Assembly: GCA_950097015.1 (NCBI GenBank)
Contig: CATNEN010000003.1
Coordinates: 7,796,501 to 7,860,500, forward strand
Origin: Macrostomum hystrix
Taxonomy: Eukaryota > Platyhelminthes > Macrostomidae
Length of the DNA: 64,000 bases
Direction of reading: 5' to 3'
Shown piece after piece: positions 9,601 to 19,981 of this stretch; the first letter of the stretch is position 1; every line of letters starts with the position of its first letter. A model generated the notes under the pieces. That model saw only the letters and a list, made by a program, of their open reading frames with translations, had not been told where the DNA came from and searched no databases. The position numbers and the translations under genes are program-made.

Positions 9601-12600
9601 ATGTCTGTCTGACAATCCTCACCTGCGCTAGTACTCTTAGCCTTGTCGCCAAGCAGACCCATCACACCGGAGCTCTCCGCAATCTCGGCTTGTGCTTCTT
9701 CAAAAGTTGGTGGGGAGACATCGCGACCAGCCTTGGCCTGCTTGGCATAGTCCACAGGATGGTGAAACACGTACAGGTGATTGGTGCCGAATAGGACGCG
9801 ATCGTGATGATGCAACTGTGTCTCCTTCGTGACCTCCTGACCGTTGACAAACACCTTGGCTAGATCGATTGGCGACACGGTCACGGTGCCGTTGGTGTTT
9901 TTTAGCACAGCGTGTCGCGCTTGAATGCTAGATAAGTAAAATTAACGGAAAAGTGTAGCGAAATTAACGGTTGGTGTAGCGAAGTAAGGTGGTGCACTGG
10001 AGTGAGGTTGGTGCAGCGGAGTGAGGTTGGTACAGCGGAGTGAGGTTGGTTCACCGGAGTGGGGTTGGTGCAGCGGAGTGGGGTTGGTGCAGTGGAGTTG
10101 GATTTGAGCAGCCAAGTGAGGTTGGTACAGCGGAGTGAGCTTGGTGCAGCGGAGTGAGGTTGGTGCAGCAGAGTGAGGTTGGTGCAGCGGAGTGAGGTTG
10201 GTGCAGCGGAGTGAGGTAGGTGCAGCGGAGCGAGGTTGGTGCTGCGGAGTGGGGTGAGTGCAGTGCAGTGTGGTTGGTGCTCCGACGGTGATAAAGACAG
10301 TCCGAATCTAAATTTAACTAACTTGACTCCCTTGAGCTGAAAGTCACCGTCTCTGCCAACAGTCTGGACGGAGCCGGGATCGCAGAAGTGCACAATCATT
10401 CCCGACAAAGCGGCATCCTCATTAAGATTCCACAGGTGCGGCACGTTCTTCTTCCTCTCGCCTTCATCTTTGCGCTCTTTAATCTGCTCCTGCGCCTCGG
10501 CCTGCGCCTGGGCGAGCTTCTCAGCCCAGGCCCGCTCCATGGCTTCCATGTCCTCCTGATTGCGCTTCATGAGCTCGCGCATTCGCTGCTCGGACTCCGC
10601 CTGATCTTCGGGCGCATCGCCGCCCCCGCCACCGGCGACGGCTCCACCGCCGGATTTTAGCATGGCGAGTAGGCGGGCGTTCTCTTCGCGCAGTTCGCGA
10701 ATGAGTTTGTCAGTTGGACTCTCGTTAACCACGGCTCGGGTCTTGATGGCCTTGGCGCGGTCGGCGAATCGCAGGGTTGACAAGGTCTCGTCATAGTTGA
10801 TGTCGGCTGGCGACAGAGCTGCGATCTGAAAAGTTTTTTTTAACTTCAAAATCTTCGAAACTTTACAATCAAAAAGCTTTATAATCCCAAAACTTTATAA
10901 TGCTAAAACTTAATAATCCCAAAACTTTATAATACTAAAACTTTATAATCCCAAAACTTTATAATCCCAAAACTTTATAATCCCAAAACTTTATAATACT
11001 AAAACTTTATAATCCCAAAACTTTATAATACTAAAACTTTATAATCCCAAAACTTCCTAATCCCAAATCCTCCCAATCCCAAAACTTCCCAATCCCAAAT
11101 CCTCCCAATCCCAAAACTTCCCAATCCCAAATCTTCCCAATCCCGAATCTTCCCGATCCCAAATCTTCCCAATCCCAAAACTTCCCAATCCCAAAACTTC
11201 CCAATCCCAAAACTAAAAAGTCCTAAAGCTACACATCCACAAAATGTACATTACTTCAACCCTTCTTATAAACAGTAGCTTCACAATCCCCAAGCAACAA
11301 GATTCCTCGACGTGGCATCCCGAAAACTTCATATCCCCCAGTTTTAAACATTGTAAAAGAAAGAATTTGTAGACGTTTAGAGATCTAAGGCCAATCTCAC
11401 CATAATAGTTTTACTGTTTCCGCCGAGGGCATTCTGCAGCAGTTTCGTTAGCACGGAGTCTCGGAAAGGAACTGAAAATAAAATTTCGATACATTTTTTG
11501 TTACATTTATCTTTTAATCAAAGTTACGAGCTTCGGGGTCGGTGGCAGAGCGGTTAACGCGTTTGCCTCTAGCGCCAAGGTCCCTTAGTTCGATTCCGCG
11601 GCGAGGCCACATTCATTTGGGGCACAGCCGCGGAGAGAATGCTTGGGCAATTCGTGCAATTTACGCCCTTGAAGACCAACCTCCAAGGTGAGAGTGCACA
11701 CTGCCTGAGGTACACTGCCTCACTGTATGAGAATGTCAGGGCAGATGTACACACCTGAGTGAGTGTGTGCCTGTGTACAGTATCTGTGTGCGTGTGTGCT
11801 CAGGAGTCAGCGAAATGGGCAGAATTGCCTCCTCGCTGGCTGCGGGTCTAGTGTCACCAAATGATGTGCCAATTCCGTCAGCCCTACTACAATTATAATT
11901 AATATTATTATTATTATTATTATTATGTTACGAGTTTTGACTAGCTTTAAAAAGCAAACTAACGAACAAACTACTGACCCATGACTTTGCTGTTTCCAGA
12001 TGATTGGTCAGCCAGGGCTTTGATACAGTTGCCGAGGGTGCTGAGTGACAAGTTGATAGCCGAGCCCTCTTTAAGCCGATCTCCTGTCGCCCCAGTGGAT
12101 TCGGCTCGTTCGCTGAAGTCAAAAAAGTTTATCGAGTTTTTTAAATTCGAGAATGAGATTGTAGGGATCGATTGGTAGGATATTTTGAGAATGTGGAGAC
12201 CTTCGTACGTATGATACGTATGGGATACAGACACTATAAAATGTCACAGATAATCCTACCAACCTTCCAGCCAAATCCACCAGATTCATAATAGACGTCT
12301 TGGTCATGTTCTGTCCGCCAGCCGCTTTGCTCTTCTGCGCAAAACTGATGGCCACAATGGTGTGCGCTCTGCTACTGGTGGCGTTCATATTAGTGGCGGC
12401 CACTGTACGATTGTGCGAGCCTTCTGCAATCTTCGCCTCAATCTGAGCATAGCTACTGACTGGTGCACTTGTCAACTGCTCCACATAGAAGCCTTTGGAC
12501 GGGTGTTGGCGAACTTTTAGTCCGCCGGCCACAGATTTAGAGACTAAAAGGTCGCGAACCTGCTCGTTGTAGATTTCTATCATCGATAGTGACACTTGAA

Positions 12601-13613
12601 ATTCTTCGCCCTGTTGCAGAGATGGCTTCTTTTCGTCTATGGCACGAAATAGTTCCTCGCAGGCCACTGGCACTATGCCCTTATTGGCACCGTAGCCAAT
12701 CATTGAATAGGACTTGCCGCTACCAGTTTGACCGTAGGCAAATAGGCTGCAATTGTAGCCCTTCCAGGCGTTGTCAAGGACGCCACGGCCGAGGTCGTCG
12801 AAAACTTGACGCTGTTTAAAAAAATTCGAAAAATATTTCATATGACTCTACTATTAGTAGATACAAAGACGTAAATACTCGAGGAAAGTGAGAAATAATG
12901 CTAGAAAATTTCATAGAAGCATTAATAACAAACTCACCTGATCGGCGTACTTCGAGTTGGCAGCCTCGAGATAACCATTTGGCTTCTCTTTGAATCCGTC
13001 GTGCGACCAATAGGAATAGTCAAAAGCGAATTTTTTGTCCTCTCCAGTGCTTGGATCAGTGATACAGGTCTGATTGCCGCTCATCTGAATGATAAGCTTA
13101 CTCTGGCGACTAACTTCGCGGTCATTGTGTCATAGTTTGATCGAATTATTTTTCGTTAAAGAAAACACGTAAACAGAATTAGTTAATAAAAGCGTCACTA
13201 TAATTAAATGCATTATTAAAAAGAAGTTTTATTGAAGTTCAGGGTCAAGATTTTAAGCTAATATCCAATAACAGCAGTAATTAAATTTGTAAAACAAATT
13301 AAAAATGTTACTTTGAATAGTTTATAAGCAACTTTTTAATTTTCGAAAATATAAATGCACTCTAACTAATAGGCCTAATTTCTTTATACTTAAAATACCG
13401 CATAATTTACGATATTCCGCCATAGTTATTGCGCCTTAGTTTAAAAAAAAATTTTTACTTTTAACTCTGTTTTCTGTCGGCTTTCTATACTCTATGATGG
13501 ACGATTGAATAAAAACATTTCTGTGAAAAAAGTCTAATTTTGATGTAAACATTGTGTTACAAAAAGGATATGAATGGCCGCACACGCACAGCAACTTTAA
13601 CGTTTTCAGACAT
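6655..13613 (-). CDS. KIF28: Kinesin-3 family motor, KIF28/KLP-6-like, 14 exons, about 991 aa
   Basis: Plus-end microtubule motor. KLP-6/KIF28 relatives carry organelle or ciliary receptor cargo in neurons. Exons (minus, 5' to 3'): 13613-13572, 13126-12938, 12811-12264, 12112-11979, 11471-11401, 10825-10323, 9927-9623, 9520-9366, 8679-8260, 7924-7658, 7488-7465, 7332-7249, 6979-6923, 6831-6655. They total 2,976 nt, in phase, ending TGA. Motor: VAVRVRPF at residues 7-14, P-loop GQTGSGKS 104-111, switch I NATSSR 220-225, switch II DLAGSE 256-261. Next come a neck and acidic coiled coil with a Gly run, then an FHA domain (about 450-550; [29 protein letters not shown]) and a kinesin-3 tail ([18 protein letters not shown]). 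Length fits KLP-6 and KIF28 (about 930-970 aa). The FHA and post-FHA motifs favour KIF28 over KIF1. Intron 1 is AT-AC; exon 11 is 24 nt. Confidence 0.9.
8031..8165. repeat. 18-bp minisatellite in kinesin intron 9
   Basis: About seven copies of GGTGGGTGGACGGAGTGA with few differences, wholly inside the intron 7925-8259. Confidence 0.85.
8755..9150 (+). repeat. Dispersed repeat family 2, copy in kinesin intron 8
   Basis: It shares blocks with two other places in the window: ATATTCAACCAATCG (also near 47458), and ACACGGG, ACAACTTCC and ACAAAACATCG followed by GTCGAG (also on the minus strand at 49295-49180). Its left end (GGCGATTAGCATAGCGATTA) resembles a tRNA A box, so it may be a second SINE family. 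ATATTCAACGAT (8937) recurs inverted at 9019, suggesting internal palindromes. Confidence 0.55.
9155..9345 (+). repeat. SINE family 1, 3' fragment
   Basis: It matches the 3' half of the full SINE at 11531-11926: TGTACACTGCCTGAC, GCAGAATTG, CCTCGCTGGCTGCG, then an AT-rich tail. The tRNA-like head is missing. It abuts the family 2 repeat, and both lie in kinesin intron 8. Confidence 0.6.
9985..10265. repeat. 19-bp minisatellite in kinesin intron 6
   Basis: About 14 copies of a unit close to GTGCAGCGGAGTGAGGTTG inside intron 9928-10322. The open minus-strand frame running through it is a repeat artefact. Confidence 0.85.
10855..11215. repeat. 16-bp minisatellite in kinesin intron 5
   Basis: Tandem TCCCAAAACTTTATAA units change within the array to TCCCAAAACTTCCCAA, a visible shift from one variant to another. 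Located in intron 10826-11400. Confidence 0.85.
11531..11926 (+). mobile_element. tRNA-derived SINE family 1, full-length copy
   Basis: The 396-bp element starts with a tRNA-like head: an A-box-like GTGGCAGAGCGGTTAA and a B-box-like TAGTTCGATTCC. It ends in an (ATT)n tail and is flanked by a target-site duplication GTTACGAG (11523-11530 and 11927-11934). It lies in kinesin intron 4. The body is shared with copies at 30332-30710 and 40596-40908 and fragments elsewhere. The head resembles tRNA-Leu/Ser type sequences but is not a functional tRNA. Confidence 0.85.
13127..13571 (-). other. Probable U12-type AT-AC intron (kinesin intron 1)
   Basis: Exon 1 ends CGG CCA TTC at 13572. The intron begins ATATCCTTTTT, a full match to the U12 5' splice consensus ATATCCTT, and ends ...CTATGACAC before AAT GAC CGC (13126). 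The join reads VRVRPF|NDREV in phase 0, exactly as expected for a kinesin-3 motor start. A branch-site-like TTCTTTAAC (one mismatch to TTCCTTAAC) lies about 30 nt upstream of the acceptor, longer than usual. No GT-AG alternative I tried keeps both the frame and the motif. Confidence 0.75.
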
Positions 13614-14929
13614 TTCTATAGCCTTTGAGTTGGTGCTAGAGGGATTTGTGGTCATAAGTAATCAACATGTTTGATTTTAAAAAACCTTATTACTATTGAA
13701 AATGTACTAAAATAGAGCGAAGAGACTGTTTCGCCATTTTATAAAATGTAAGACAGTATTGATTTTTCTTGTGTTACTTGCTAAGTGCAATGAATTTAAA
13801 TTAAAACATTAAGCTTATATTTTTTGTTATTTATTAAATGGAAAGCCGTAAATTTTTTCTATTACGTTCACAGCACCTCAATATGCATACCAATCAGTAA
13901 TTTAAAAAACGTAAGGCGCTAACTTCTACATATGAGTGAATATGAGTTGAACCCTGTAGATTAGAGTTATGCTTATTTAGCTACAATATATGAAAACAAA
14001 TGCGACGCAACACTGGAGAAAGCAATCATCGAAAAGCACTGGAGATCAAAGATTATAAATACCCTTAATTATAATCTATAATCTTTATTATAATAAATAA
14101 TCTTTGTATTTATAATATTTGCTTGAGATTTCATTTTTATGAGTATTCATAATTTGTGATTAAATATAAACTCACGAAGCTTTTTTTAAACACAAATATT
14201 TACTAAATAAACACGTACTTGAACATTGGTTAAGAACTGTATATTAAATACTTGGATCTAGCATACAATATACATATAAATATATGTATACGTGCGTGCG
14301 TTCTGTTTCGATATTGTTGAGTTGTCAAATTCAATTAATCTGTCCTGATTAAGTTTTTCGATAATCGAAGCTTTAGTCAAATCGTAACTTTCTAGTCGTA
14401 AACAAATTGTCAAGCTTCACTGACATATCAGCTGATCTGACAGAAAGATTCTATAAAAATACAATAAAACGCTATAAGGGAACTGGAAATTTTCGGTCAG
14501 ATCCAAAGGAAATACATGAGAATAGAAAAACTCAATATTTTAATTAAAAAAGACACAACAATAGATAAAGCCATGGCTACTAAAGGTACGACACAGAAAT
14601 GCTTATAAACAGAAAAAATGTTAATGCACTTATGAAAAAGTAGGCGGACGAAATTTAAATTTGTCTGGACGGCAAATCTGCATGTGACAGATATTCCAAT
14701 TCGGTTAACGACTTCACTACTTATTGCACACAGCAGTTAAAATAGCTGTAGAAAGTTTTTAATTGTAGAATAGATAATATATATAACGTACAGCCATGCA
14801 TGCAGTTTAGGTCAAGTGTAAGCCAGTCTGACAGCAGCATTATATCGCATGTAACCTTCAAACCTGCGCTTCAACAACTGGTTCAGTCCGTGGACTGGGG
14901 AGTTCGCCACATCATGTGGATTCTCCTAG
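13614..14929. other. Intergenic, upstream of the kinesin gene
   Basis: AT-rich, without recognisable genes. It must contain the kinesin promoter and 5' UTR. A Kozak-like GCCATGG at about 14570 followed by a GTACGA donor-like site has no identifiable next exon. Confidence 0.4.
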
Positions 14930-15262
14930 TTTATCTCATCCTCTCATTCTCCTAGTTTATCTCACACCCAATCTCCTAGTTTATCTCACCCCCAATCTCC
15001 CAGTTTATCTCATCCTCATTCGCCTAGTTTATCTCACACCCAATCTCTTAGTTTATCTCACCCCCAATCTCCTAGTTTATCTCATCCTCTCATTCTCCTA
15101 GTTTATCTCATCCTCTCATTCTCCTAGTTTATCTCACACTCTCATTCTCCTAGTTTATCTCATCCTCTCATTCACCTAGTTTATCTTACACCCAATCTCC
15201 TAGTTTTTCTCACCCCCAATCTCCTAGTTTATCTCATCCTCTCATTCTCCTAGTTTATCTCA
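14930..15262 (+). repeat. 24-26-bp minisatellite (CTCCTAGTTTATCTCA core)
   Basis: About 13 copies of CTCCTAGTTTATCTCA with spacer variants such as CCCCCAAT or TCCTCTCATT. The reverse complement of the same unit forms the array at 18958-19712, so the two arrays are in inverted orientation. Confidence 0.9.
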
Positions 15263-15270
15263 CCAATTTG

Positions 15271-15335
15271 ACAGCTGGATCATTGGCTGAGAGTCGAACT
15301 CCTGACGTCTGGGGCTAGAACGAGCTCACCGCTAT
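15271..15335 (-). repeat. tRNA-like (SINE head) fragment
   Basis: The minus strand reads GCGGTGAGCTCG ... GGAGTTCGACTCTC, resembling A and B boxes of a tRNA-derived SINE. It is not a folded functional tRNA. Confidence 0.35.
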
Positions 15336-15386
15336 TATTTAGACAGTAAAAGTTTCTATAAGGCCAGAAATGATCCAATCACAGCC

Positions 15387-15737
15387 CTACGATTTGCCGT
15401 GCTGGTGACTATGATGATGATGATTGATTTTTCCCACCGCGTTGCCAACTCGAATGCCTCGAGGTCGAGCTGCATCTCCCCCAGAATCCGCGCCTTCGCT
15501 TCGCCCGTTGTCGTTGCCTCGGCACTTCTTGCAATAGCAGGAGACGCCGATGGCAATGAATAATAGTAGAATAGCGATGCCTATGATGAGGTAGTGCCAC
15601 CATTCCAGTTTGACTGCCTCCTGTGCCGCCACAGGAGAGGGCAAACTCAATAGTAGCCATGCCAACGCACACAGGCTGACACCAGACACAGACATTCGGC
15701 TTAGAACAGGTATTCTTGCAATTTTTTTCTCTGTCAT
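15387..15737 (-). CDS. Small single-pass membrane protein, 116 aa, His-rich tail
   Basis: I do not recognise a family. The single ORF starts at ATG 15737 and stops with TAG. The N-terminus has a basic segment and then a hydrophobic signal-like stretch (residues about 20-37, LCALAWLLLSLPSPVAAQ), with a plausible cleavage after VAA. A second hydrophobic segment (about 48-68, YLIIGIAILLLFIAIG) is followed by CYCKKC, a likely membrane-proximal palmitoylation or metal-binding cluster. The cytosolic tail is basic and glycine-rich and ends in a His cluster (HHHHSHQH). The topology suggests a tiny type I protein. A second Met at residue 15 could be the true start. No introns were seen. Confidence 0.55.
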   Translation of the reverse strand: MTEKKIARIPVLSRMSVSGVSLCALAWLLLSLPSPVAAQEAVKLEWWHYLIIGIAILLLFIAIGVSCYCKKCRGNDNGRSEGADSGGDAARPRGIRVGNAVGKINHHHHSHQHGKS

Positions 15738-16429
15738 GATAAATTCGTAGATTTTTCTGCTTCTTTATCAGCTTTCCTATCTAAAAGCCAGTTTAGTCTC
15801 CGGACGTACTTTTTTGGTCTTTATGACTTTTCTGTCTAAGTTTCTTCTGCACTGCAAACTCTCTTCTGATTGGTCAGGGCCCGTGAAAGCTCATCAATAA
15901 TCTTCTTTTTCTTCCCAAATTTCAGTTGCCAAGCGGTAGAGTTGACAAAAAATCAGTAATGAATTGTTAGACCCTTGCCAGTAGCAAGCGATGATTGAAA
16001 GTGGACGAACAGTTCTGGGTTGTAGAGTTTTTTGTTTCTAAAACTATGGAAGTATCGAGATTGGGCCGTTTGCTTTGATTTTTTTAGTTTCCCCTATGCA
16101 ATCGAAAACTCCATCATAAAATTTCCCTATCCCTTTAGTTCTGTCCAGAATCATCAACGTCAAACTTCTATTTTGCATAGTAGATCTAGTTTTTTAATAA
16201 TATATACTAGCATTATTTATTTGCACTTATTGGTTGCCGCTGAGTACTATAGCAGTCATAACCCTAACTGACATTGATGCCAGATATGGTCTATCTAGTT
16301 TATTGTCATATTTTTGGTCATTGAGATGACCGCTTATTACAGTCTAATTAATTGTACTAGCTCAATTCCATTAATGTATTTCTGCAAATTGCTTAGTTCT
16401 GGTTATAAACTCTAATCTTTACGACCCCC
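15738..16429. other. Intergenic, upstream of the small membrane protein
   Basis: No ORF or repeat recognised; the promoter of the minus-strand ORF should be here. Confidence 0.4.
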
Positions 16430-18470
16430 ATCCTCTCACGCCAACATTCTCGCTATTCCTACTCCCCTGTCATCGTCTCACTCTCTCTCTTATTCTCTCT
16501 CATTCTCACCCTCAAACTTTCTCGCTCCCTCTATCATTCTCTCACTCCCACACTCACTCTCACTCTCATTCTCTTACTCTCATCATTTCACTCTCACTCT
16601 CCCACTCTCACTCTCATCCTTTCACTCTCATTCTCTCACTCTCATCCTTTCACTCTCATTCTCTCACTCTCATCCTTTCACTCTCATTCTCTCACTCTCA
16701 TCCTTTCACTCTCATTCTCTCACTCTCATCCTTTCACTCTCATTCTCTCACTCTCATCCTTTCACTCTCATTCTCTCACTCTCATCCTTTCACTCTCATT
16801 CTCTCACTCTCATCCTTTCATTCTCATTCTCCCACTCTCACTCTCAGTCTCACTATCACTCTCACTCTCCCACTCTCACTCTCATCCTTTCACTCTCATT
16901 CTCTCACTCTCATCCTTTCACTCTCATTCTCCCACTCTCACTCTCAGTCTCACTATCACTCTCACTCTCCACTCTCACTCTCATCCTTTCACTCTCATTC
17001 TCCCACTCTCACTCTCAGTCTCACTATCACTCTCACTCTCCCACTCTCACTCTCATCCTTTCACTCTCATTCTCTCACTCTCATACTTTCACTCTCATTC
17101 TCTCACTCTCATCCTTTCACTCTCATTCTCCCACTCTCACTCTCAGTCTCACTATCACTCTCACTCTCCCACTCTCACTCTCATCATTTCACTCTCATTC
17201 TCTCACTCTCATCCTTTCACTCTCATTCTCTCACTCTCATCCTTTCACTCTCATTCTCTCACTCTCATCCTTTCACTCTCATTCTCTCACTCTCATCCTT
17301 TCACTCTCATTCTCTCACTCTCATCCTTTCACTCTCATTCTCTCACTCTCATCCTTTCACTCTCATTCTCTCACTCTCATCCTTTCACTCTCATTCTCTC
17401 ACTATCACTCTCACTCTCTCCCTCTCATTATCTCACTCTCATTCTCCCACTCTCACTCTCAGTCTCACTATCACTCTCACTCTCCCACTCTCACTCTCAC
17501 TCTCATTCTCTCGCTCTCAATATCAATCTCACTCTCCCTCTCTCCCTCTCATTATCTCACTCTCATTCTCCCACTCTCACTCTCAGTCTCACTATCACTC
17601 TCACTCTCCCACTCTCACTCTCACTCTCATTCTCTCGCTCTCAATATCAATCTCACTCTCCCTCTCTCCCTCTCATTATCTCACTCTCATTCTACCACTC
17701 TCACTCTTATTCTCTCGCTCTCATTCTCCCACTCTCATTCTCTCGCTCTCATTCTCACACTCTCACTCTCAGTCTCACTATCACTCTCACTCTCCCACTC
17801 TCACTCTCACTCTCATTCTCTCGCTCTCACTATCAATCTCACTCTCCCTCTCTCCCTCTCATTATCTCACTCTCATTCCACCACTCTCATTCTCTCGCTC
17901 TCATTCTCTCGCTCTCACTCTCTCCCTCTCATTATCTCACTCTCATTCTCCCACTCTCACCTTCATTCTCTCTTTCTCTCACTCTCACTCTCTTTCTCTC
18001 TTTCTCTCACTCTCACTCTCTTTCTCTCTTTCTCTCACTCTCACTCTCTTTCTCTCTTTCTCTCACTCTCACTCTCTTTCTCTCTTTCTCTCACTCTCAC
18101 CTTCATTCTCTCTTTCTCTCACTCTCACTCTCTTTCTCTCTTTCTCTCACTCTCACTCTCTTTCTCTCTTTCTCTCACTCTCACTCTCTTTCTCTCTTTC
18201 TCTCACTCTCACTCTCATTCTCTCTTTCTCTCACTCTCACTCTCATTCTCTCTTTCTCTTACTCTCACTCTCTTTCTCTCTTTCTCTCACTCTCACTCTC
18301 TTTCTCTCTTTCTCTCACTCTCACTCTCTTTCTCTCTTTCTCTCACTCTCACTCTCTTTCTCTCTTTCTCTCACTCTCACTCTCATTCTCTCTTTCTCTC
18401 ACTCTCACTCTCATTCTCTCTTTCTCTTACTCTCACTCACACACTCTCACTCTCAGTATCCCTCTCACTC
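16430..18470 (+). repeat. 2-kb polypyrimidine (CTCTCA/CTTT) degenerate array
   Basis: Almost pure pyrimidine on the plus strand with interspersed A. The first part is built from blocks such as CTCTCATTCTCTCACTCTCA. From about 17960 it becomes CTCTTTCTCTCTTTCTCTCA repeats. Sub-blocks recur with local higher-order structure. Confidence 0.9.
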
Positions 18471-18957
18471 TAAATCTCGCACGCAAAAAGTCTCACCCTA
18501 ACTGTCTCCCTATTAATCTTACTCCCTAATGAAAATTAGTTAGCCAGGAGCGTCGTCCGCTGCAAATAATAAAACAAAAGAGATAAAAAAGCAAGATTAT
18601 AAATAGCAAAGTAAATAGCCGAGGACACCAACCAATCAATGTAATTAAAAAATGCTTTATTATCAGAATCTACAATTAGTGGATAACTCACTATGTCAAT
18701 ACGAACCAACTATAGCTGGGTCCGTTCTCAAATAATCTTCCTATTGTTCCCTCTGGCTAATAAATTATCCATAAAATTACTCCTAACTTGTATTGTTTAC
18801 TGCAATTTGAGCGCACCGCTTTTCAATATTCATATTGGACTGTTCTGAGAGTGCCAGCAAAGTACTCATGAATAAAAGCTGGACTCAATTATTGATTATC
18901 TTGCATTGTGCGTGTGATGCGAACTGTAAGGGCTAGGAATATAATGAGATAAACGAG
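18471..18957. other. Non-coding, possible first exon of the downstream membrane protein
   Basis: An ATG at 18868 opens a signal-peptide-like MNKSWTQLLIILHCACDAN followed by a good donor (GTAAGG at 18926). Its phase does not fit the next exon found (19982), so an extra exon would be needed. Otherwise nothing was seen. Confidence 0.25.
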
Positions 18958-19712
18958 CAGATATACATCAGGGTGAGATAAACTAGGAGAATGAGGGTGA
19001 GATAAACTAGGAGAATGAGAGGGTGAGATAAACTAGGAGAATGAGAGGGTGAGATAAACTATGAGAATGAGGGTTAGATAAACTAGAAGAGTGAGAGGTT
19101 GAGATAAACTAGGAGAATGAGAGGGTGAGATAAACTAGGAGAATGAGAGGGTGAGATAAACTAGGAGAATGAGAGGGTGAGATAAACTAGGAGAATGAGA
19201 GGGTGAGATAAACTAGGAGAATGAGAGGGTGAGATAAACTAGGAGAATGAGAGGGTGAGATAAACTAGGAGAATAAGAGGGTGAGATAAACTAGGAGAAT
19301 GAGGGTTAGATAAACTAGGAGAGTGAGAGGTTGAGATAAACTAGGAGAATGAGAGGGTGAGATAAACTAGGAGAATGAGAGGGTGAGGTAAACTAGGAGA
19401 ATAAGAGGGTGAGATAAACTAGGAGAATGAGAGGGTGAGATAAACTAGGAGAATGAGGGTTAGATAAGCTAGGAGAATGAGGGTTAGATAAACTAGGAGA
19501 TTAGCGTGAGATAAACTAGGAGAATCAGGGTGAGATAAACAAGGAGAATGAGAGGGTGAGATAAACTAGGAGATTAGCGTGAGATAAACTAGGAGAATCA
19601 GGGTGAGATAAACTAGGAGAATGAGAGGGTGAGATAAACAAGGAGAATGAGGGTGAGATAACCTAGGAGAATGAGGCTGAGATAAACTAGGTGATTGGGG
19701 GTGAGATAAACT
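18958..19712 (-). repeat. 26-bp minisatellite, inverted partner of 14930-15262
   Basis: About 29 copies of a unit containing GTGAGATAAACTAGGAGAAT. It is the reverse complement of the upstream array and lies about 3.7 kb away across the polypyrimidine block. Confidence 0.9.
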
Positions 19713-19981
19713 TGAAGATGATAGGTCAATGTCAATGATAGTGGGTGATTAGATTTTCATGAATTTTCGTGAGTCCTTTTCTACAGTTAACAGTCATGTT
19801 TTTGCAATTAAGGAATTTTCCTTCATCAAACAATTTTTATATATTCCATTTCCGGACCTGATCCAGATCATATATGACTAGGCAAGAAAGTGATTTGACT
19901 ACGTTTAAAAGTACTTTTTAGTCAGCACAGAACTGAACTTTTTTTTAGTTTTTAGCTAGAGACTACATTTTTGTCTCCCAG

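Noticed and set aside
11531-11605. tRNA gene
   Set aside because: Only A and B boxes of a SINE head; the cloverleaf is incomplete and the copy has a SINE body, tail and target-site duplication.
14571-14590. First exon starting GCCATGGCTACTAAAG before a GTACGA donor
   Set aside because: No compatible downstream exon could be found.
18868-18925. Signal-peptide first exon of the receptor-like gene
   Set aside because: Attractive sequence and donor, but joining to 19982 gives the wrong phase and a stop; kept only as a possibility.
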